In this document: positions 17,280 to 23,385 of the stretch, piece by piece
Position numbering within the stretch: the first letter of the stretch is position 1
Layout: each line of letters begins with the position of its first letter
NCBI GenBank assembly: GCA_002238665.1
Contig: MPMU01000013.1
Location: 1-40,378, forward strand
Reading direction: 5' to 3'
Length of the DNA stretch: 40,378 bases
DNA from: Gammaproteobacteria bacterium bin55
Lineage (GTDB): Bacteria > Pseudomonadota > Gammaproteobacteria > Pseudomonadales > Azotimanducaceae
Made by a program: the position numbers and the translations under genes
Notes under the pieces: model-generated
What the model saw: only the letters and a program-made list of their open reading frames with translations
Database searches by the model: none
Told to the model about the DNA's origin: nothing

Positions 17280-17552
17280 CTATTTAGCCCTATCTCGCTT
17301 GTACTGGCGATGGTATGCGTTGTAGCGCTCCCGGTTTTCCGTATTCCACTTTTTTGTTCTGGCGATGTGCTTTTCTCTGTTCGTTTGGTGATATTTTTTT
17401 TTGTACTGTTTATACTCAGGTGAACTCCAACGTCTACGCAACTGCTTTCTAAGAGCTGTCTTCGCGCACTCAGCAGAACAGTATTTAGTCCGCCTTATAA
17501 CGGCCCTATCGTAGGAGTTACCACACTCTAAACACTCTTTAATTGCTGTCAT
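17280..17552 (-). CDS. Small phage-type zinc-ribbon protein, 90 aa
   Basis: No assigned function. The N-terminal third has a C-x2-C...C-x3-C zinc site (KECLECGNSYDR, then RTKYCSAECAK). The rest is highly basic and rich in Tyr, Lys and Arg, with a repeated N-R-E-K/N-R-E-R pattern (HQTNREKHIARTKK, NTENRERYNAYHRQYKRD). This resembles the leader part of phage HNH-type proteins, but no HNH motif is present. It lies immediately upstream of the decayed methyltransferase on the same strand. A mobile-element-like end begins 9 nt upstream of its ATG, so its native ribosome site and promoter have probably been displaced. It may be a relic that is no longer expressed. Confidence 0.65.
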   Translation of the reverse strand: MTAIKECLECGNSYDRAVIRRTKYCSAECAKTALRKQLRRRWSSPEYKQYKKKYHQTNREKHIARTKKWNTENRERYNAYHRQYKRDRAK

Positions 17553-17560
17553 TTAATAGA

Positions 17561-17693
17561 AGAGTCTGTTGAAAAATGTGGATTCTCAACAAAAATCGGA
17601 AATGTAAATCACTATAAATATTTGATATATAACGTTTTCAGGTAAATAATTCAACCGAGAATTCATTCAAAAGCGACTATTTCAACAGTCTCT
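17561..17693. mobile_element. MITE-like element, ~133 bp
   Basis: Terminal inverted repeats: the left end AGAGTCTGTTGAAAAA and the right end, read inward, AGAGACTGTTGAAATA. They agree at 14 of 16 positions. Such (G)AGxCTGTTGAAA termini are typical of insertion-sequence ends. The interior is AT-rich and too short for a transposase, so this is a non-autonomous element or a pair of IS ends left after deletion. No clean target-site duplication is visible; TAATA occurs near both ends but not in register. It separates the phage-like genes from the peroxiredoxin. Confidence 0.65.
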
Positions 17694-17777
17694 AATACCT
17701 CTTTAATATCCATGTGAAGTCCGGATATGAACTCCTCAACATCTGAATTATGGTTCCCAGTTTTACGATAATAGGGG

Positions 17778-18248
17778 TCAAGAATAAGCCTGAAGAGCTT
17801 CCAGCACCTTTGCCGGGTGATCAGCAGCTTTTGCCACTCGTCGCCAGTGTTTTTTCACGATACCTTCCGGGTCAATCCAGACCGTGGAACGGATTACGCC
17901 TTGGGTGACTTTTCCGTACATTTTCTTCTCACCGAATGCGCTGTATTCAGTCATGATCGATTTGTCCGTGTCGCACAGCAGTGTGAATGGCAGACCGTAC
18001 TTATCCGTGAACTTTCTATGTGCCGATTGGCCGTCAGGCGAAACGCCTAAGACTACAGTTCCTGTTTCTTCAATCTCTGACCAGAGATCGCGGAAGCCGC
18101 AAGCTTCCTTCGTTCAGCCAGGGGTGTCATCTCTAGGATAGAAAAAGACAACGACATTTGAACCTTTAAAATCGGATAATGAAACTACGTTGCCTTCGGC
18201 ATCCTCTAACGAGAAGTTAGGTGCAGGTTTGCCTTCCTCAATCGCCAT
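17778..18248 (-). CDS. bcp: Selenocysteine-containing Bcp-type peroxiredoxin (in-frame UGA = Sec45)
   Basis: Thiol peroxidase of the Bcp/PrxQ family, reducing hydroperoxides in the cytoplasm. Read from the ATG at 18248, the gene is 156 codons long, exactly the size of E. coli Bcp, with one in-frame TGA (18116-18114) at codon 45. The context is [22 protein letters not shown]. In Bcp proteins this position is always the peroxidatic Cys of TPGCT; C50 in KEAC is the resolving Cys. No other stop or frameshift occurs, and residues 46-156 keep family motifs (VVLGVSPDG, FTDKYGLPFTLL, IRSTVWIDPEG). A GGU-loop hairpin starts 23 nt after the UGA. Both point to selenocysteine, not decay. It is divergent from the transglycosylase gene. 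Confidence 0.88.
18071..18090 (-). promoter_or_regulatory. Bacterial SECIS element in the peroxiredoxin mRNA
   Basis: The mRNA strand reads CGATCTCT-GGTC-AGAGATTG: an 8-bp stem (seven Watson-Crick pairs and one G-U) closed by a GGUC loop. The loop starts 31 nt after the UGA, inside the 16-37 nt window known for bacterial SECIS elements, and has the G-rich GGU apex recognised by SelB in E. coli fdhF. A second perfect hairpin, GGAAGC-TTGCG-GCTTCC, lies between the UGA and this one (18092-18108). Confidence 0.82.
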
Positions 18249-18299
18249 CTAGTTCTCCGAGTAGTTGAATAAAGCTGTTAGTCAACAGGAAGTTGATTT

Positions 18300-18929
18300 G
18301 TGAATATTTCAAGGATGATCAGATATTCCCGTTGGTTTTTAATTGTATGCCTATTCATTTCGTTGTTAGGCTGTGGATTCGGAGGACCTCCTTCTAACAC
18401 GGCCGATGCTTGCAAGATCTTTCAGGAGAAACGGAGTTGGTACCGTGCCGCGGTCGCAACTGAACGCAAATGGCGGATCCCGGTTCCCATATTAATGAGC
18501 GTTATTAAAAAAGAATCCAGCTTTCAAGCGAAGGCACGCCCAAAACGCAAGAAAGGTTTTTTAGGACTGCCTGGTCCTAGACCGTCCACGGCGTTTGGCT
18601 ATGCTCAGGCAAAGAACGAAACTTGGGGTGATTACATCAAGAGAACTAAGAACCGGGGGGCATCTAGGAGCAATTTCAGAGATGCGATAGATTTTGTTGG
18701 CTGGTATTTAGACACTGCGGCAAGGACCAACGGTATCTCGCGTAATTCTGCACACAATCTCTACATCTCCTATCACGAGGGATTTACCGGCTATCGCATC
18801 GGTCGTTGGCGTAGCGGTGGCTTTGTAGTAGGAGCAGCCGCAGCAGTGCAAAAACAAGCTAACGTATATGCCCAGCAATTGCAAAACTGTCGGCGTGGTC
18901 CTGCGCGAAGATACCGTCGAATTCGATAA
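18300..18929 (+). CDS. Lytic transglycosylase-like lipoprotein
   Basis: Predicted outer-membrane or periplasmic lipoprotein with an SLT-type domain that cleaves peptidoglycan glycan strands. The start is GTG 18300 (AGGA 9 nt upstream) or ATG 18315. The N-terminus has a basic stretch, a hydrophobic core (WFLIVCLFISLL) and a lipobox LLGC. The catalytic Glu is in VIKKESSFQAKARP. Further SLT features are TAFGYAQAKNETW and NLYISYHEGFTGY. 209 aa, a short one-domain form with an unusually basic C-terminus (RRGPARRYRRIR). It is divergent from the peroxiredoxin gene with 51 nt between the starts. Confidence 0.85.
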   Translation: MNISRMIRYSRWFLIVCLFISLLGCGFGGPPSNTADACKIFQEKRSWYRAAVATERKWRIPVPILMSVIKKESSFQAKARPKRKKGFLGLPGPRPSTAFGYAQAKNETWGDYIKRTKNRGASRSNFRDAIDFVGWYLDTAARTNGISRNSAHNLYISYHEGFTGYRIGRWRSGGFVVGAAAAVQKQANVYAQQLQNCRRGPARRYRRIR

Positions 18930-19161
18930 GAACTTCTCTATGTTTCAATCAAAAGCAAAATAGAACGAGCGCTTGATCTGAGTAGACTTAACTGAGCGCG
19001 CGGAATTCGAGACTGGCATGAAGGTCCCTATTATTAGTCAGCTCGGTTGTAGTAGAGTAGATCAGTGGTTCTCTAGTATCAAGTGAGTCATTTGGTCTCG
19101 AGCGCACAACCCAATCAACCTTCCCACACTTGTATTCCCTGTTAAAAGTCGAATCTAACAA

Positions 19162-21258
19162 TTGAACTCAGAAGAATCGAGACAAGCAAAACAGGAGGCA
19201 ACAGACCTCTACCAAGCTTGGGTACGCAACAAAGGGGTTGAAACGCGGCCACAGCAGCTCGAGATGATCCATCAGATCGTAGACGCGCTCACTGGATCTG
19301 ATAATCGCACCATGCTCTTGGAAGCAGGGACCGGTATCGGTAAAACCATCGCGTATTTATGTGCGGTAATGTCAGTCGCCACCAACTCCACGCCCCCTAA
19401 GAAGGTTGTAGTGGTGACCAATACCGTTGCGTTGCAGGATCAGATGATCAAAGGTGAGTTGCCTGAACTGCACCGCTTACGTGAATTCAACTACGATGCA
19501 GCCAAGGGTCGGGAGCGGTATGCCTGTACGTATAGGATTGATCAAGTCGCGCGAGGCGCGGGCGAGCGGCTACGTTTTTCCGGTGGTGACCAATTCGAAA
19601 GCAAGTGTAACAAAGCGCTATCTCAGCTAGAGTCTAGGGAATGGGACGGCGATATGGATCGGCCTCCTGTTAGGTTCAGTAGCGAGGAACGCCGGCGGGT
19701 CACGACCAACAGTACGGGTTGTTTTCATCACCGGTGTAAGTACTTCAGGGAGTGCCCGTATTATGCTAGGAGATGGCCTCTACTTGACGTTGTGGTTACG
19801 AACTACAACCTGTTCCTGTTGGATATCAAGAACGATGGTGGGATATTGCCAAATCCAACCGATACGATCTATGTATTGGACGAAGCACACAATTTCCGAG
19901 ATAAGGTCATGCAGGCTTTTGAGATCAGTGCCAGCCTATTGAGCATCAGCGAGTTAACAAAATCCTCTGTGGACATTTTCAAGGGTTTTTATCGCTACTG
20001 GACTGCATTGGACCCCTTGAATTTAGACCCGACTCTAAGAAGCGTTGCCAATGTATTGCCAGAACGGGTTTCGGAAATTGAAGAGACCATCCAACAGAGT
20101 CAAGAGTCCCTGCCGGTCCTCTCGAAGCAACTGACGCAATTGAAATTCGATTCTTCTTTGATTCATCGACTAGCGTTGGGAATCGTGCCAGAGAAGTTAG
20201 TGAAGTGTCTCTCCCAGCTTGAAAATCGATTAAAAGTAGTCGAGAAGTATCTAGCCGCGGTGTCAGACTTTGTCTATAACGCAACCATCAATCAATCTGA
20301 TTCGAGAAATACTTGGGCTTCGGAAAATCTCGAGTTAGTGCGGGAAACGAGCAAGCAATGTAGAGATTATCTAGACCTCATCAGCGAGTGGTGTGTGAAG
20401 GACCAGGAAGGCACGACGGCACGGTGGGTAAAAAAGGAAGAACCATCCGGAGAATCACCGTACTTTAAATTGTTTTCGGTTCCGATCCTAGTTGACCAAC
20501 TCCTGAATGAGAATATATGGAATCGATGTTCTGGAGCCGTTTGCGTGTCAGCGACACTCGGTGGATTCGACGACTTCAAGACCATGAAAACAGAGTTTGG
20601 GCTTTCGGATCAGACATCTACTTTGAGCTTGCCCTCTCCCTTTGATCCAAATCGAGTGCGACTTCACATTCCTCGGATGAAAAACGAGGCAGGCAACCAA
20701 AAATACTACACGCGAGAACTTGCGAAGCTCATTCCGCAATGGTTTAAAGAAGACATTAGTGGACTGGTCTTGTTCGCTAGTCGAGAATATATGACAGAGA
20801 CCTGGAACGCTTTACAAGCAACATTCAAGAAGAAGTGTCTGATGCAAAGTCTAGGCGGCACGGATGAATTGCTGTCGATCCATAGGCATAGAGTAAGCAA
20901 TCAGCGGCCAAGTTTTATTTTCGGCCTCTCCACATTCCGCGAGGGAATGGATTTGCCTGGTGACCTGTGCCGGCATGTGGTTATTGCGAGATTACCTTTT
21001 CCGGTTCCTCAGGAACCAGTGCTTCAAGCTAGAAAAGAGCGAATGTTCCGAGAAGATCCAACCTCATATTTCGCTTGGCAATATTTCGACTTATTCGAGA
21101 CTACATTAAGAATACAGCAGGCTTGTGGCCGACTGATTCGTCATGAAGAAGATTTTGGAACCATTACTATTGCAGATAATCGCCTGCGAGGCGATATTGG
21201 CAAGAGGTATCGGCATACCGTTTTGCAAGCTCTGCCCTATGAAGTAGTCGAAAAGTAG
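19162..21258 (+). CDS. dinG: DinG-family ATP-dependent DNA helicase (XPD-like)
   Basis: Superfamily 2 5'-3' helicase with an iron-sulfur cluster, used in DNA repair and in resolving R-loops or blocked forks. 698 aa. The start is TTG 19162; a stop lies two codons upstream and no later start keeps the Q-motif-like RPQQLEMIHQIV. Walker A is LLEAGTGIGKT (52-62), cluster cysteines are C122, C187, C192 and C198 (RYAC, TGC, RCKYFREC), Walker B is VLDEAHNF (DEAH 240-243), and motif VI is CGRLIRHEEDFG near the end. E. coli DinG is 716 aa and YoaA 636 aa, so DinG is the better fit, but YoaA-type function is possible. It converges on the epoxide hydrolase. Confidence 0.9.
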   Translation: MNSEESRQAKQEATDLYQAWVRNKGVETRPQQLEMIHQIVDALTGSDNRTMLLEAGTGIGKTIAYLCAVMSVATNSTPPKKVVVVTNTVALQDQMIKGELPELHRLREFNYDAAKGRERYACTYRIDQVARGAGERLRFSGGDQFESKCNKALSQLESREWDGDMDRPPVRFSSEERRRVTTNSTGCFHHRCKYFRECPYYARRWPLLDVVVTNYNLFLLDIKNDGGILPNPTDTIYVLDEAHNFRDKVMQAFEISASLLSISELTKSSVDIFKGFYRYWTALDPLNLDPTLRSVANVLPERVSEIEETIQQSQESLPVLSKQLTQLKFDSSLIHRLALGIVPEKLVKCLSQLENRLKVVEKYLAAVSDFVYNATINQSDSRNTWASENLELVRETSKQCRDYLDLISEWCVKDQEGTTARWVKKEEPSGESPYFKLFSVPILVDQLLNENIWNRCSGAVCVSATLGGFDDFKTMKTEFGLSDQTSTLSLPSPFDPNRVRLHIPRMKNEAGNQKYYTRELAKLIPQWFKEDISGLVLFASREYMTETWNALQATFKKKCLMQSLGGTDELLSIHRHRVSNQRPSFIFGLSTFREGMDLPGDLCRHVVIARLPFPVPQEPVLQARKERMFREDPTSYFAWQYFDLFETTLRIQQACGRLIRHEEDFGTITIADNRLRGDIGKRYRHTVLQALPYEVVEK

Positions 21259-21303
21259 ATTCTGCGGCGTTCGTACTAATCACTCGTCTGTAGTCCTCGA
21301 CGT

Positions 21304-22443
21304 CTACATCTTACTAAAACAGGCTCTCAACTCAGAAACAAACAACTCAGGCTGTTCAAACGCGGCGAAGTGCCCACCCTTGTCGAGGATGTTGTAATAC
21401 CGTAAATCCTTATACCGACGTTTTGCCCACCGCTCAGAGACTTTAAAAATCTCTTTAGGGAATACCGAGATACCGGAAGGGACTTCCACAGGATTCCTGG
21501 ATCCACCACGCCCAAAACTCTCCCAGTAAATCCTGCCACTTGAAGCGCCACAGCCAGTTAGCCAATAGAACATTACGTTGTCAAGTAGCCGATCGCGGGA
21601 GATCGCATTCTCTGGATGCCCGTTACAATCAGTCCATTGGTAAAACTTCTCGATGATCCAAGCTGCTTGACCAATAGGTGAGTCCACCAGTCCATAACCG
21701 AGTGTTTGCGGTCTTGTACTTTGCTGTTTGGAGTAGCCGGAATCCCACTCTTGGTAGAACTGGCTAGAACGCATGGATTCTTGTTCGATAGGTAATGGAT
21801 CGTCCAAAGTGTCTCGGTCGGGTCCTACGGCTGCCATATTGGTATGCATCCCAACACAGTGGTCCGAGTGATCAGCGGCGAGTTCCGTGGTAATTCCTGC
21901 ACCCCAGTCACCACCTTGTGCGAGAAATTTGTCGTAGCCTAATCGTTGCATGAGTACGACCCAAGCGGCGGCGATCTTGCCAACGCCCCAGCCAGTTTCC
22001 GAAGGCTTACCAGAAAATCCGAATCCCGGAAGAGAAGGAATGACTAGATGAAATGCGTCTTTTTCTGAGCCTCCATGAGAGCTTGGGTCTGTAAGCGGCT
22101 CAATAACCGAAAGAAATTCAACTATGGAACCTGGCCAACCATGGGTCAATACCAAAGGTCTAGCGCTTTTTACCTTCGATTCGATGTGAAGGAAGTGAAT
22201 GTCTAGACCTTCGATTTCCGTCAGGTACTGCGGGAGACGGTTGATCTTGGCTTCACGCGCGCGCCAGTCGTACGTGTTACACCAATATTCACCGAGCTCT
22301 TGAACGTAATTAGCTGGAATCCCTTGCGTCCAATCTGCCACGGTTTCTTTTTCTGGGATGCGTCGCGTAAGCAAGCGCTGTTTTAGAAATTCAAGTTCAC
22401 TATCGGGTATTTCTAGTTTGAAAGGTCGTATCAATTCGCTCAT
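21304..22443 (-). CDS. Epoxide hydrolase (EHN domain plus alpha/beta hydrolase)
   Basis: Microsomal-type epoxide hydrolase that opens epoxides to diols; substrate unknown. 379 aa. An N-terminal EHN domain (about 5-110: PFKLEIPDSELEFLKQRL split across helices) precedes the alpha/beta hydrolase core. Core motifs are HGWPG at 101-105 (oxyanion hole), nucleophile D179 in AQGGDWGAG, and the catalytic His in DKGGHFAAFEQPE near the C-terminus. No signal peptide is seen. It is divergent from the P-loop kinase gene, with 72 nt between the starts. Confidence 0.92.
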   Translation of the reverse strand: MSELIRPFKLEIPDSELEFLKQRLLTRRIPEKETVADWTQGIPANYVQELGEYWCNTYDWRAREAKINRLPQYLTEIEGLDIHFLHIESKVKSARPLVLTHGWPGSIVEFLSVIEPLTDPSSHGGSEKDAFHLVIPSLPGFGFSGKPSETGWGVGKIAAAWVVLMQRLGYDKFLAQGGDWGAGITTELAADHSDHCVGMHTNMAAVGPDRDTLDDPLPIEQESMRSSQFYQEWDSGYSKQQSTRPQTLGYGLVDSPIGQAAWIIEKFYQWTDCNGHPENAISRDRLLDNVMFYWLTGCGASSGRIYWESFGRGGSRNPVEVPSGISVFPKEIFKVSERWAKRRYKDLRYYNILDKGGHFAAFEQPELFVSELRACFSKM

Positions 22444-22515
22444 TGCACTTTTTGGGTTGGATGTTGGTGGAATAATCTTAATGGTGTCATTTAGGCAAAT
22501 CTAAGGAAAGACGAC

Positions 22516-23376
22516 TTGCCATTTCTTGATTTACTGGAACCCCGCGATCGGTCTGCCGAAATTCAACAGTGCATTGATCACCTGAATCCAGATAGTCCAC
22601 AAGACTATCGAGAGTTAGCAGCTTACTTAGTTCACATTTGGCGAACACGTGGTCTCAAAACGATAGGCTTGGGAGGAGGCCAAGGAGCGGGAAAGACGAC
22701 GTTGTCACGTCTCATTGTTGAATCCGGCGCGTACTACGGTGAGCACATCCAAATTCTTGGTCTCGATGACTTTTATCACACAAAGGAAACGCGCAATCAG
22801 TTAGCCAAGACTGTACATCCATTACTTGAGACCCGTGGACCACCCGGAACCCATGACATTCAGCTACTAATCAATGCGCTGACGTCTCTGTCTGATGGCA
22901 AGACATTTCGAGTCCCGATTTTTAACAAGGGAACAGATGATCGAGAGGGGAGTGTGGTCGTTGAAGGTGGCGTTGATCGGATTGTCATCGAAGGTTGGTG
23001 CATTGGGGCTACGCCGTTCCCTGCTGAACAGCTAGCAGAGCCAGTAAATAGTCTGGAGCGACTGGAGGATGCTGATTGCGCGTGGCGAAGCCATATTCGG
23101 CTAGCGCTGGTTGAGCACTATCAAAAGCTAAATGAGACTATGGACTGTTTGGCATTCCTAAAGGTACCGAGCTTAGATTCTGTAAAAGCCTGGCGTTTAG
23201 AGCAGGAAAGAGATCGACTACCCGAACAACGAATGACAGCTGAGCAGGTGGACCGATTTGTTCAGTATTACGAGCGCATTACGCTATGGATGCTCGAAGA
23301 CACAACCCGAACAGCGGACATCGTGGTCGATCTGAACACCGACCACAATATCGACAAAATAGATACTCGAATCTAG
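22516..23376 (+). CDS. P-loop kinase, D-glycerate 3-kinase-like
   Basis: Predicted small-molecule kinase of the plant-type glycerate kinase/Tda10 group, within the phosphoribulokinase-uridine kinase superfamily. 286 aa. The TTG at 22516 is chosen because AGGAAAG (22504-22510) precedes it. Walker A is LGGGQGAGKTTLSRL (about 52-66), followed by ILGLDDFYHTKETR, PLLETRGPPGTHD and IVIEGWCIGA, the recognisable substrate and Walker B segments of the family. A C-terminal RLEQERDRLPEQRMTAEQV is also typical. Converting glycerate to 3-phosphoglycerate is the best guess; the substrate is not proved by the sequence. Confidence 0.82.
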   Translation: MPFLDLLEPRDRSAEIQQCIDHLNPDSPQDYRELAAYLVHIWRTRGLKTIGLGGGQGAGKTTLSRLIVESGAYYGEHIQILGLDDFYHTKETRNQLAKTVHPLLETRGPPGTHDIQLLINALTSLSDGKTFRVPIFNKGTDDREGSVVVEGGVDRIVIEGWCIGATPFPAEQLAEPVNSLERLEDADCAWRSHIRLALVEHYQKLNETMDCLAFLKVPSLDSVKAWRLEQERDRLPEQRMTAEQVDRFVQYYERITLWMLEDTTRTADIVVDLNTDHNIDKIDTRI

Positions 23377-23385
23377 TTTGCTAAT

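Noticed and set aside
18114-18116. TGA in the peroxiredoxin read as a pseudogene stop
   Set aside because: It is the only defect in a full-length frame, falls exactly on the catalytic Cys codon and is followed by a SECIS-like hairpin; random decay would not be expected to do this.
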